From positions 28,186,740-28,246,739 of the forward strand of contig CAIIXF020000009.1 of NCBI GenBank assembly GCA_903813345.2: a stretch of DNA of 60,000 bases, read 5' to 3'. Numbering within the stretch: the stretch's first letter is position 1; every line of letters starts with the position of its first letter. The notes below the pieces were generated by a model that saw only the letters and a program-made list of their open reading frames with translations, was not told where the DNA came from and ran no database searches. The position numbers and the translations under genes are program-made. Below are positions 53,001 through 60,000 of the stretch, in pieces. The stretch comes from Owenia fusiformis (taxonomy: Eukaryota > Annelida > Polychaeta > Sabellida > Oweniidae).

Positions 53001-56000
53001 CAAACTTGAATGGAATTACCAACAATATGTTTTGTAAATGAACATTTTAGCCCAAATATATAAGAAAAGGGGCCTGAGGTTAGCCATAACACATAAATGG
53101 GAAAAGACAAACTCATTGGTCCTCACAAAAAATTCATTAAAATCATTCATTGATTGATAGGCCTATATTAAGTACATAGTGCCTAACTATTTCAGGACGA
53201 TCCTTAGATGTAATGTAAATGTAAGTTAAATAATTACTTAGAACCCATTCTTTAACAATATATGTAATTAATTATTATAATCAAGGAATTCATTTAATAG
53301 TTTAACTAGATTTTTGCAAGGGAATCCATTTTTGATAATATGAACAGGTGGCCAATGTCTGCAAAAAATCTAAATATAGAAAGCAATATTATCCTAGTTT
53401 GATTGACAGCAATCCCTGGTTGGACCAGCTTATTTTTTGGTAGGGTTGTCAGCTAAAAAATCAACACAGATTCAATACAACAAAATGTAAACAAAACTTT
53501 GTTTTCATCCCTTTTCCTAAAATTATGATTTTGCCGCCAAAATTTGCTATCAAACAACTTTTGCAACTCATCATTACGTCTGCACATTCCATTCAGTAAC
53601 ACACAAGCAGGAAATAGACCGCGCTGCTGAGATTAGTATGAAACAATTCTGGTTTCTAGTTAAGCAGCGTCGGGGTAGGACAAACAGCTCTCATTCCATT
53701 CGGAATGATGATGGAACTATCTTAACTAACAATGAGGATATTCGGGAAGAGTGGATGAAATACTTTAGTACCCTAATGGCCATCAAAGAGGAAAAAGATT
53801 TTGACAACAGCCATGAGAAACATGTAAACGAGAGACTGAAGGAGATGATTGAAGAAAGTACCAGAAACAATGATGGATCGTTTACAGATGAGATAGATGA
53901 TAATGAAATGGAGGGTATGATAAATGAACTATCTAAGAATAAGGCTACCGGATGGGACGAAATAAGCTCAGAGCACCTGTATCATGGAGGCCCAGTGGTC
54001 ATCAACATACTAACGACCCTCTTTAACCAACTCGTGAAAACCGAATACGTACCTCCTAGCTTCAGACTTGGTGTATTGATCCCCATCTTCAAGGGTGGCA
54101 ACAAAGACACACTTGAGAAAGATAATCATAGAGGGATAACCCTTATAACCACATACATGAAGATCCTCGAGAAACTAATGGTCACAAGGAGTAAAAGGTG
54201 CAACAAGACTGAGGAGACATCCCAAATGCAGGCTGCCAATAAGAAAAGGACGTCATGTATTGACACATCATTTTTGACACGCGAAGCTATCGCCCATGGG
54301 CTAGAAAATGGCGAAGATGTCATTTTGGTGTCAGCTGACATCAGAAAAGCTTTTGATACCGTATGGCAACAAGGGCTGCTCTACAAGGTGTATAACAGTG
54401 GCATAAATGGCAAACTATGGCGGTTACTAAAATTGTGCTATGATAACTATAAGTGCGCTGTTCGCTGTGGAAATGATGGTAAGCTGTCGGAACAGTTCAT
54501 CGTGTCACAGGGAGTCCATCAGGGCGGGCTGTTCTCGATGGAATTGTACCTTCACTACATGAACGACCTTCTCATTGAAGTTGAGGAGTGCGGCAAGGGT
54601 GCATCGATAGGTGACATAGTATGTACCTGCCCTTCATATGCGGACGACACTGTAATAATAGGATATCACCAGGAGTCCGTTCAATGTGTAATCAATATAT
54701 TACATGAATACGCAATGAAATGGAGATTTAGATACCATCCTGATAAATGCCAAGTCATCATATTTAGCAACAAAAGAACTATGACCAAGCAAATAGAACT
54801 TACGCTAGGGAACACGATTCTACCAAATGTTAATACCTTGCAGCATGTTGGTCTACCACTGTCAAATGTCAGCAGCAACACAAGTCTGATTGATAATAGA
54901 CTATCAAAAGGGAGACGTGCTATGAACGCCTATGTAGGCACGACCAATTTCATACGTAATCCTACAAACCCTTTAACAGCAGCCAAACTTTATTGGACAG
55001 TAAGCGTCCCCTCAATGTCGTACGGGATGGAGTTGATACCATTAACGGATAACGACTACATGAACATTGACAAGGGTCACAGAGGCATCGCCAAGAAGTT
55101 ACAAGGCCTCCCCTCCAACACGCCAGATGTGGCTGTCCTTCCACAGCTTGGATGGAACAGCCTCACTTCTACCATTGTCATCACTAAACTGATGTTTCTA
55201 TGGCACCTACTGACAATGATAACAGGTAATGTGTTCAGAAGCATCGCCATAAAGCGTATAACTGTCTTTAAAATGGGATACAAAATGAACCAAATGTCTC
55301 CCATAAATGATATTATGAAGTTAGCCGTTAGGTACGGATTGGCACAGATTATCTATGATGCGATGGACCATGATACAATACCGTCAAAACTAAATTGGAA
55401 ACGATCTGTTAAAACTCGTATTAAAGAATATGAATTGTTACACTGGAGACGTCAACTGAATACATACAATAACCAACTAGATTTATTCAGAGAAATCACA
55501 CAGGATATAAGACCCATCGTTTGGTGGATACTTGCAAAAGATGATTCGAGATTTATCAGAAGATGTTCTCTTATGGTGAAATTACTAACTGGACAGGGAC
55601 TCTTAAGAAAAAATACAGGAGCCTCGGACTATATACCAAACAATGAGAGAACATGCCCTACATGCAACGTGATAGAGACTCTTGAGCACTTCATCTTAGT
55701 ATGTGAGAGATACGAGCAATTACGAGGTAACATTCGGTGCATTCTTAATAGAGTATCCAATGGTCCACTCTTATCCAGAGCAATGCAGATGAAGATATGT
55801 TTTGGAGGAACTACAGTAACTGACTTAGATGATTTAAAACTAATTTCTACAGACGTTCAGAAGATGTATATTGCAAGGGCAGGGGAGTAGTTTGACATGT
55901 GATTGGCACCTAGGCGTAAATAAATCTATATTTTATACATAATTAACGCCGATGACAGTACGTTATAACACGACCGTTTATATGTGAATAAGGCAATTAA

Positions 56001-57567
56001 TGGCCATGAACATAGTATCTATTGTATTTTGTCTATTGTATTTTGTATATAGTACTATTGGGAAGAAGTAAATTTCAAGCCAATGGCCAAGGGAAGTATG
56101 CAATGTAATTTGCAACGAGATGCATTTATGTGAAATCATATTTTATTGTTTTAACCATTTTAACAAGTACGACACAAGCCAGAATGATGTTTTAAATATG
56201 GCCCACTTCTCTACGATGGAAGCATCGACCTTGGGGAAGATGTCCGCCTGAGTGGAAAAATGGGTCATGATTTCAGTGTACCTTGTGCCGACATCCAAAT
56301 CTTATATTGCATTTTGTATTTTTAAATTCGTTATATTTTTGTCAGACAATATTATTAATTATCTCCAAAAATGGAGGGAAAATAAATATAATAATAATAA
56401 TAATAATAACATTATTTTGTGCTGCTATAACCAGTATCAGGTAATATAAAACATAATTATTTAATTGTAGTCTAATTGTTTATTTGCATTCGCACTTAAA
56501 CATGTACTATAATTCACTATAAAATGTAATTAATACAAAATCATAATAGTTTTAATGTAAAAACTTAAGTAGACTGCAAATCTTTATCCTTCTAATAACT
56601 TATCAGATTATGCACTTCAAATTCCTACAAAATAAGTCTAGAAAATTCCAACAAAACTCATTTATAATTATAATATTTGTTTCGATAAAAACAAATCATT
56701 ATTTTGAATTTAAAATAATGATGCTAACTTATAAATTAATGTTTTGATTTTGTGTGATTGCAGGTCAGCAAGGTTGTGGAATTGGAATTCTGTGAGCCAA
56801 GAGTGGAGATGAAGGAGCTACAATCAAATGTGATATTCGATCTAACTCTCATTCCCAATGGCAATTTTGCAGTTACAAGTGCAAGTTCCTTTTCAACTAC
56901 AAAGATATATAATAGAATGAACAACCTTGTGAAAGATCTTGGAAAGAACTTCTCACGCGTCACACTAACTTCTGATGGCCATCTAGCATTGACAAACTAC
57001 CACAACATCATAAGTGTCTACAGTTTAGATGGGACCCACATACGGGACATCACCTGCAGAGGACCTGAAGCTAAACTAAAGCTATATGGTATAACATCAA
57101 CCCCTGCAGGTGAGCTACTGGTGTGTGATGACACCACCAAGATAGTGTACCGTGTGGATCCATCCACTGGAGGCACAACACCGCTCTCCAAGCCTGGTAC
57201 ATTCCAGAGCCCTCTCTATGTGGCATCAACCACTGATGTCATCATAGTCAGTGACATCGGGGCTCATTGTATCAAAGGCTTGGACAAAGATGGCCATGAA
57301 GTGTTGTCATATGGGAAGCCAGGCAGTGGTCAGGGAGAGTTACAGTACCCCCATGGTGTCTGCATTGATAGTTGCAATCACATCATCGTTGCAGACGCTG
57401 TCAACGACAGGGTACATCTCCTGACCCCTGGGGGTAAATTCCTGCGCTTCCTGCTGACAGAGGAAGATGGTGTGAGGCACCCAATCTCTGTTGCCATCAA
57501 CCAGGAGGGGCAGCTGGTGGTGGGAGACGCAGATGGCAACATCTTCACTGTCACATACAGGAAGTGA
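29002..57567 (+). CDS. Nucleotidyltransferase/TPR/coiled-coil-array/NHL fusion gene (model)
   Basis: Exons: 29002-29046, 31041-31241, 34335-36401, 36726-36788, 37174-37257, then up to 42 repeat exons between 38481 and 49314, and the terminal exon 56764-57567. Every exon begins and ends in phase 0. Without the repeats the protein is 1,087 residues; with all stop-free repeats it would be about 2,290. Order of domains: charged helical N-terminus, GlnD/DUF294-type nucleotidyltransferase, helical domain and TPR-like repeat, long coiled coil, NHL beta-propeller. Family knowledge: this nucleotidyltransferase type occurs in invertebrates joined to TPR arrays; NHL propellers bind RNA or proteins, as in TRIM2/3/71. 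The substrate is unknown. That all exons form one transcript is inferred from shared strand, phase and continuous coiled coil. Confidence 0.65.
29694..29920. mobile_element. Possible degenerate hAT-like MITE in intron 1
   Basis: The left end GGGCGTAGCCAGC and the right end CCCTGGTTACGG (reversed CCGTAACCAGGG) resemble the ends of the clearer element at 59088-59268. The match is weak. Confidence 0.3.
31041..31241 (+). CDS. Fusion gene exon 2: charged helical segment
   Basis: Acceptor taacttcag| and donor GAT|gtaaga bound 67 codons: PLSLEAIDEEILQLLQS, then Glu/Lys/Arg-rich FRAERKRVDEAKKRSEEA. A coiled coil is likely. It joins exon 3 in phase 0, where the helix continues (LRRSKNAISQLQQYIRLLKK). 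Confidence 0.65.
31737..32235. mobile_element. MITE with 18-bp inverted ends (499 bp)
   Basis: GTTACACCCCAGTCACAT at the left end has its exact reverse complement at 32218-32235. The GC-rich interior repeats TACGGCGACC and CTACGCTCGCCG-type motifs in both orientations. A CAGGGTGTCC motif 30 bp upstream suggests insertion next to or inside an older element. Non-coding. Confidence 0.65.
32241..32577 (-). mobile_element. tRNA-derived SINE
   Basis: On the minus strand the 5' end (32577-32507) is tRNA-like: box A TAGCTCAGCGG (32568-32558) and box B GGATTCGATCC (32526-32516). The anticodon loop would read TTACGCA (anticodon ACG, Arg-like). One anticodon-stem pair is broken and the acceptor stem does not pair. 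A body of about 260 bp follows, ending in ACAAAAATACAATACAATA. It sits directly beside the 31737-32235 MITE. This is a SINE and not a working tRNA gene. Confidence 0.75.
33350..34183 (+). mobile_element. TTAA-flanked MITE, copy 1 (forward)
   Basis: It begins TTAAAGTCCCCGTCTAAAGT and ends ACTTTACATGGGGCCTTTAA, imperfect inverted ends bounded by TTAA on both sides. The AT-rich interior has no ORF. Two further copies lie at 37603-38228 (reverse) and 51527-52426 (forward). A TTAA target points towards piggyBac-like elements, but the ends alone do not prove it. Confidence 0.6.
34335..36401 (+). CDS. Fusion gene exon 3: GlnD/DUF294-type nucleotidyltransferase with helical and TPR-like regions
   Basis: A 689-codon exon between acceptor tttattgcag| and donor GCAGAG|gtaagc, phase 0 at both ends. 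The first 230 residues are helical (LKKKPMEYVKAIGIYETGI looks TPR-like). From 35046 the nucleotidyltransferase signature reads GSFSRKETTPFSDVEFAVV: GS, then the metal-binding acidic pair Asp-x-Glu of SDVE. It is followed by HLKLLAFGETVLPAM and DQWYFDSR...FDGLM, blocks I recall from invertebrate proteins of this type. A helical block AAELRLRCYAENKGQ corresponds to the substrate-binding helical domain of DUF294 proteins. The last 110 residues include a TPR-like pair (YGCALQQKGNIEDATEIL). The second acidic residue is Glu where bacterial GlnD has Asp. Activity and substrate are unknown. Confidence 0.8.
36726..36788 (+). CDS. Fusion gene exon 4: short coiled-coil exon
   Basis: 21 codons, IRKLNNDLEEAQELLKNANEK, bounded by tttttcag| and AAG|gtagta, phase 0-0. 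Exactly three heptads with Leu/Ile at core positions. It resembles exon 5 (both start IRK), so the two are probably old duplicates. Confidence 0.65.
36944..37065. mobile_element. 122-bp palindromic MITE between exons 4 and 5
   Basis: CACAGGAACCTGTATCAACA is followed by CCTGACAGTGA; the exact reverse complement ends the element at 37065 (arms about 31 bp). The centre is AT-rich. Confidence 0.7.
37174..37257 (+). CDS. Fusion gene exon 5: short coiled-coil exon
   Basis: 28 codons, IRKKTDDVEELKSDLSRSQE then MLDDKKLE, between ctttcag| and GAA|gtataa, phase 0-0. Exactly four heptads. The donor is weak. Confidence 0.6.
37603..38228 (-). mobile_element. TTAA-flanked MITE, copy 2 (reverse)
   Basis: The inverted relative of 33350-34183: it begins TTAAAGGCCCCATGTAAAGT and ends ACTTTAGACGGGGACTTTAA. 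About 200 bp of the interior is missing compared with copy 1. Confidence 0.6.
38943..39038 (+). pseudogene. Array unit 3 with in-frame TAA
   Basis: Intact splice sites, but the Leu codon TTA at unit position 16 is TAA (GAG CTC TAA GCA). Inclusion would truncate the protein before the NHL domain; the unit must be skipped or acts as a poison exon. Confidence 0.8.
44088..44183 (+). pseudogene. Array unit 28 with in-frame TAA and shifted acceptor
   Basis: The acceptor is changed from tgcag|GCT to tgcaaGCT, moving the AG by one base, and the same Leu codon as in unit 3 is TAA (GAG CTA TAA GCA). Probably dead. Confidence 0.8.
44631..45650. mobile_element. Transposon insertion between array units 30 and 31
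   Basis: It interrupts the array intron after cttcaca. 44632-45572 has inverted ends of about 125 bp (TACCAGTGATACATCATT... at the left; the mirror ends CACTGGTAGG at the right) around a decayed interior. After it, 45618-45650 is a mariner-type end (reverse complement starts TATGAGGGGCGATCAATAAG), related to the ends of the 15814-16912 element. The array intron resumes with attgccattt. Confidence 0.6.
46337..46411 (+). CDS. Array unit 34, shortened by one heptad
   Basis: Frame FLDNSSKMKTLQDEL then TEQKQRSEAE, 25 residues. It lacks exactly the seven residues LAANNNL, so the coiled-coil register is kept. Splice sites are normal. Its duplicate is at 48868-48942. Confidence 0.75.
46521..46607 (+). 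pseudogene. Array unit 35 ending in TGA
   Basis: Reads ALDLSSKIKTLQEELLAANN, then NLTEQKQS and stop; the usual end and donor (GAGGCAGAG|gtattt) are lost. A terminal alternative exon or a dead unit. The duplicate is at 49052-49138. Confidence 0.7.
46688..46783 (+). CDS. Array unit 36, divergent last unit
   Basis: VEDLSTQVKTLQDELFMSNN then KLAEVQQKYQTQ, 32 residues, phase 0-0, donor CAG|gtattt. It differs far more from the others than they do from each other, so it is probably an old edge copy. The duplicate is at 49219-49314. Confidence 0.75.
47972..50502 (+). repeat. 2,531-bp tandem duplication, copy 2
   Basis: Repeat exons at 48250-48345, 48457-48552, 48663-48758, 48868-48942, 49052-49138 (stop) and 49219-49314. 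The first 130 bp is a solo right end of the 44632-45572 transposon, so the duplication came after that insertion. The joints share the bases TAT. Confidence 0.9.
50503..51526. other. Intron DNA after the duplication
   Basis: No exon is supported. Near 50530 a broken frame WSSRS recalls the WPPRSPDL block of mariner-type transposases, and CACCCCCCGTCTA near 51169 may be that remnant's end. Confidence 0.35.
51527..52426 (+). mobile_element. TTAA-type MITE, copy 3 (forward), with a nested 77-bp element
   Basis: Matches 33350-34183 over its length; the left end is TTAGAGTCCCCGTG, the right end GGGGACTTTAA. It is interrupted at 52310-52386 by a tiny palindromic MITE. Confidence 0.6.
52310..52386. 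mobile_element. 77-bp miniature TA-flanked MITE
   Basis: TACACTTCCCTCCATAAG at the left is matched by the reverse complement of CTTATGGAGGGTAGTGTA at the right (one mismatch). The empty site in copy 1 (ACTACAATATTAGCC at 34139) shows insertion at a TA. Confidence 0.8.
52427..53600. other. Intron DNA before the LINE
   Basis: AT-rich; no exon or RNA gene seen. A GAGGGTAGTGTA piece at 52895 resembles the end of the 77-bp MITE. Confidence 0.35.
53600..56409 (+). mobile_element. 5'-truncated LINE with intact reverse-transcriptase ORF
   Basis: It lies in the last intron of the fusion gene, same strand. The ORF at 53638-55890 is followed by a 3' UTR of about 500 bp containing GACCTTGGGGAAG and ending in an ATA/TAA repeat (56386-56409). 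No endonuclease is encoded. The 5' limit is approximate. Confidence 0.75.
53638..55890 (+). CDS. LINE reverse transcriptase (ORF2, N-terminally truncated)
   Basis: 750 codons open from the ATG; in-frame sequence just upstream (HKQEIDRAAEIS) suggests the native protein started earlier. Reverse-transcriptase blocks: KATGWDEIS, GVLIPIFKGG, NHRGITL, catalytic Asp in VSADIRKAFDTVW, QGVHQGGLFSMELY, and YADDTVIIGY with the two catalytic Asp. The C-terminus has RPIVWWILAK and the knuckle CPTCNVIETLEHFILVCERY. This is the CR1/Jockey/I-type layout; the clade is not assigned. Without an endonuclease the copy should be unable to move on its own. Confidence 0.85.
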   Translation: MKQFWFLVKQRRGRTNSSHSIRNDDGTILTNNEDIREEWMKYFSTLMAIKEEKDFDNSHEKHVNERLKEMIEESTRNNDGSFTDEIDDNEMEGMINELSKNKATGWDEISSEHLYHGGPVVINILTTLFNQLVKTEYVPPSFRLGVLIPIFKGGNKDTLEKDNHRGITLITTYMKILEKLMVTRSKRCNKTEETSQMQAANKKRTSCIDTSFLTREAIAHGLENGEDVILVSADIRKAFDTVWQQGLLYKVYNSGINGKLWRLLKLCYDNYKCAVRCGNDGKLSEQFIVSQGVHQGGLFSMELYLHYMNDLLIEVEECGKGASIGDIVCTCPSYADDTVIIGYHQESVQCVINILHEYAMKWRFRYHPDKCQVIIFSNKRTMTKQIELTLGNTILPNVNTLQHVGLPLSNVSSNTSLIDNRLSKGRRAMNAYVGTTNFIRNPTNPLTAAKLYWTVSVPSMSYGMELIPLTDNDYMNIDKGHRGIAKKLQGLPSNTPDVAVLPQLGWNSLTSTIVITKLMFLWHLLTMITGNVFRSIAIKRITVFKMGYKMNQMSPINDIMKLAVRYGLAQIIYDAMDHDTIPSKLNWKRSVKTRIKEYELLHWRRQLNTYNNQLDLFREITQDIRPIVWWILAKDDSRFIRRCSLMVKLLTGQGLLRKNTGASDYIPNNERTCPTCNVIETLEHFILVCERYEQLRGNIRCILNRVSNGPLLSRAMQMKICFGGTTVTDLDDLKLISTDVQKMYIARAGE
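56764..57567 (+). CDS. Fusion gene terminal coding exon: NHL beta-propeller
   Basis: Acceptor gattgcag|GTCAGC, phase 0; 267 codons to TGA at 57565-57567. After a 30-residue lead the sequence shows repeated propeller blades of about 43 residues: TLIPNGNFAVTSA, TLTSDGHLALTNY, TSTPAGELLVCDD, DVIIVSDIGAHCIK, PHGVCIDSCNHIIVADAVND, INQEGQLVVGDADG. The block YPHGVCIDSCNHIIVAD...DRVHLLTPGGKFL is a classic NHL repeat. NHL propellers in TRIM2/3/71 and Brat bind RNA or protein partners. It could belong to a separate gene if the array is not spliced to it, but no start codon or promoter is seen just upstream. Confidence 0.85.
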   Translation, partial: VSKVVELEFCEPRVEMKELQSNVIFDLTLIPNGNFAVTSASSFSTTKIYNRMNNLVKDLGKNFSRVTLTSDGHLALTNYHNIISVYSLDGTHIRDITCRGPEAKLKLYGITSTPAGELLVCDDTTKIVYRVDPSTGGTTPLSKPGTFQSPLYVASTTDVIIVSDIGAHCIKGLDKDGHEVLSYGKPGSGQGELQYPHGVCIDSCNHIIVADAVNDRVHLLTPGGKFLRFLLTEEDGVRHPISVAINQEGQLVVGDADGNIFTVTYRK

Positions 57568-57568
57568 G

Positions 57569-57946
57569 GTAAATTGAAAACAAAACATTATAACAATTAG
57601 TAAATATCATCTAATACTGCATTATTACATGAATATAATGCTTTAAAATACATTAATTTACGATGATAAATGATTTTAAATTGAAAAAAATGATCAAATA
57701 TGTTAAATTAATGTTGAAATAGAAAAAAATCTAGTAAAACTGCAGATTGTCAACAATGAAAGTAAACAATTACAGTAAAAACAAACTGTTTCTATCAAAT
57801 TCTGCTATGCTGATGAACATTTTTGAGGAATTAAAGTATTTTCTTTATTTCTTCTCACTAAAGGAAACATATAAAACTATAATTGTTCCATAAAAGTGTT
57901 GATTAATTGAAATTAATTACATCTAATTGTCAAAATTATGTTTCAG
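57569..57946 (+). other. Predicted intron in the 3' UTR
   Basis: The donor TGAG|gtaaat starts two bases after the stop codon and an acceptor ttatgtttcag|CCCAGC lies at 57946. The downstream UTR exon is rich in ACAA/ATTACAAC low-complexity sequence (57970-58130). A possible poly(A) signal AATAAA is at 58800-58805. Confidence 0.4.
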
Positions 57947-59087
57947 CCCAGCATCCTGATACAAGTGAGAAACAACAATACTGACAATTACAACTCTGAT
58001 ATTACAACAATGACAATTATAACAACTCAAAGACAAACAATACAGTGACAATAACAACACTGATACTACAACAATATTGACAATTACAACATATCCAATT
58101 ACAACAACTACATGAAATACAAACAAAGGAGTAAACAACAATGATATCTACAACACAACAATAATGAACTAAATGACAATTATATTTGCTGCTGTAAATC
58201 AAATACTGGCTAAATTAATTAAAATAATTCACAAAGATACTAGTAGATATCAAAGGATAAAATATGGATATGAAAACTCGATAAACAATTTATGAATTAT
58301 TCTTGGATAAAATGTAAGTAGATTAAATATTCAATAAGGTGTTTACTCTCAAAAAATGTTTTGAATTTATATCCTCAAGTTGTGTATCTCTTCCACTGAA
58401 AGATATGAAGATGAATTCTGTAAATTGTTTTGGTACGTACTGTAGTACCCATCCTCGCATGCTCGGTCTTCACTGCGTTCATAGTTTGACTGACGGGAGC
58501 CGAGTGAACGAAGATGGTAGTACCAATAGGCTTGTATTTATTTATATATCTTGAGATTTTCTAAGCCTACAGGCTCTGATGTAAAACTCTGGTGGTCTGA
58601 TTCATCAGATCAGAGGCAATCAGCTCTATCATTTTGAAACTTCATTTAAATGAAGAGAGTTGATATTCCTGTTTTAAATGAGACAATGTTTCTCAGAAGC
58701 TGGAGTTTAAAGAATGTGTTCTTACAATGGAAAGGGTTAAAATTAATCAAGAAAAGTGTTGTATTTGTACTCAAAAAATGAGATTTTCCTTGAATCTCGA
58801 ATAAAAATCCAGAATGTAAGCATTTAAATAGAAGAAAGTGTACATACTGGCTTTCTTAATGTAGGAGTTACTTGAAATCTGAAGGCACATGTTGTATTTA
58901 GATGAGAAATTGAATCATGAAAGAATTTATAAATGTATTCTAAATCAAACAGTAAAAACTTGATAAGTTAGGGGTATTCTCAAAAATGAGAGCTAGAGTA
59001 CATAGTGGCTTGATGCAGGAACAGCATAACAAATGTAGTTATTTAAACAAAAATGCATCTTATGTACAAATGGCTAAAAACAATTTG
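57947..59087. other. Probable 3' UTR and downstream DNA
   Basis: Low-complexity ACAACA/TACAAC-rich tract at 57970-58130, then AT-rich DNA. No coding frame is supported. Confidence 0.35.
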
Positions 59088-59268
59088 CAGGCGCGTAACC
59101 AGGCATACGCGATGTAGAAGTACCCCATTACATAGTCTGATATTGCTCAGAACGCACCATTTAAGGTCTAAAATCAAAAATATTCCGAGGGGGATGTCCC
59201 CGGAACCCCTAGATTTGCTCGGCCTTCGGCCTCGCGTACCTGCTATCAAAATCCTGGTTACGCCACTG
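59088..59268. mobile_element. MITE with hAT-like CAGTGGCGTAACCAGG ends (181 bp)
   Basis: The left end CAGGCGCGTAACCAGG and the right end CCTGGTTACGCCACTG are inverted repeats; ATTTG is present on both flanks. The GC-rich interior includes CCTCGGCCTTCGGCC-like hairpins. Short hAT-type elements commonly carry this end. Confidence 0.6.
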
Positions 59269-60000
59269 ATTTGTATAGCCTATATGTAAATATTCTTTGA
59301 TCTGTTGAAACATATTCAGTTGTATGGGGATCATTGAACATTTTGTTTTGAGCTCAAAGTCTTAATTGGGTCAATTTAGATGTTTTTGAATACTTGACTC
59401 ATTCAAGGCTGTATAAATAAGAGATCAGGGATCTTTAACGCTCCCTAAAAGACTATGTGGTTTATCGGTGGTTGCAGGAGCTTTCATATAACCTTGATTA
59501 TCCTACTGAACATATTTTGAGTAGGGATGTAGTTCTCATATTCATCAATCTATAGTACTATTTATGCCTGTCTGATTGATAACTCAAATACTTGTCAGCA
59601 GATTGTGTTCAAATTTTATAGGCTGATACTCTATGGGCACGCAAAAGGAAATTCAAATATAACTGCTCAAATCAAATAACAAAAATGATAACCAATTTTC
59701 AAAAAATGTAGGCTTTGAGAACACAAAAACCTGTTGTCGGATTTGGTCCAAATTTTGTGTCAACTAAACATTCAATGAAATCACTGACAGTAAAGCATGA
59801 GTACACTTTGTAATTGTCCAGGATGAAGTATATAAAGTGACAGCAAAGAACAGAGAGTACAATGTTGGATCTAAAATATTTACAATATTTAAAGGCAGAA
59901 TCAGATCTAGGAGGGGTGACAAAATTGCAAGCAGCACAAACAACTGACCTACCATTCTATTCCTTACAATATCAAATACAATACAATGTCTCCCAAAAGA
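59269..60000. other. Unassigned DNA at the window end
   Basis: No coding frame, RNA gene or repeat end recognised. Confidence 0.3.

Overview
This is an AT-rich animal nuclear DNA window, most likely from a marine invertebrate. The genes are split by GT-AG introns, the intergenic DNA is packed with small inverted-repeat transposons, and the gene families are metazoan (chloride-type alpha-amylase, PDLIM/Zasp-like PDZ protein, NHL-propeller protein). I cannot name the species. A lophotrochozoan or an invertebrate deuterostome would fit, but that is a guess.

Layout. (1) 281-20249, minus strand: a PDZ gene of the ALP/Enigma/Zasp type. Four exons join in phase to give a 972-residue protein: PDZ domain, short linker, then one huge exon with about 30 copies of a nine-residue Pro-Lys-Glu repeat. 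A further minus-strand Pro/Glu-rich exon (281-760) may be an alternative end. Its introns hold mariner remnants, a pogo-type MITE, other palindromic MITEs and a 45-bp minisatellite. (2) 22456-25706, plus strand: a complete four-exon secreted alpha-amylase (505 residues) with all catalytic and chloride-site residues; a Crypton-like fragment sits in intron 1. (3) 25.9-28.5 kb: two 5'-truncated LINE tails. (4) 29002-57567, plus strand: the most unusual locus, a single gene in which every exon is phase 0-0. It encodes a short N-terminus, a GlnD/DUF294-type nucleotidyltransferase with helical and TPR-like regions, a very long coiled-coil rod, and a C-terminal NHL beta-propeller.

The rod of gene (4) is encoded by 42 tandem copies of one cassette exon (normally 96 nt, 32 residues), 30 of them spaced about 205 bp apart in 38.5-44.6 kb. 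The array shows a 1,699-bp internal duplication, a 2,531-bp apparently perfect tandem duplication (45441-47971 and 47972-50502), units with in-frame stops, and one unit shortened by exactly one heptad. Because all units are symmetric and carry weak GTATTT donors, any subset can be spliced in without changing the frame of the NHL domain. The last intron contains a 5'-truncated LINE with an intact 750-codon reverse-transcriptase ORF.

The three genes show no operon-like relation. The best candidate for something undescribed is the nucleotidyltransferase/TPR/repeat-rod/NHL protein and its expanding cassette-exon array.
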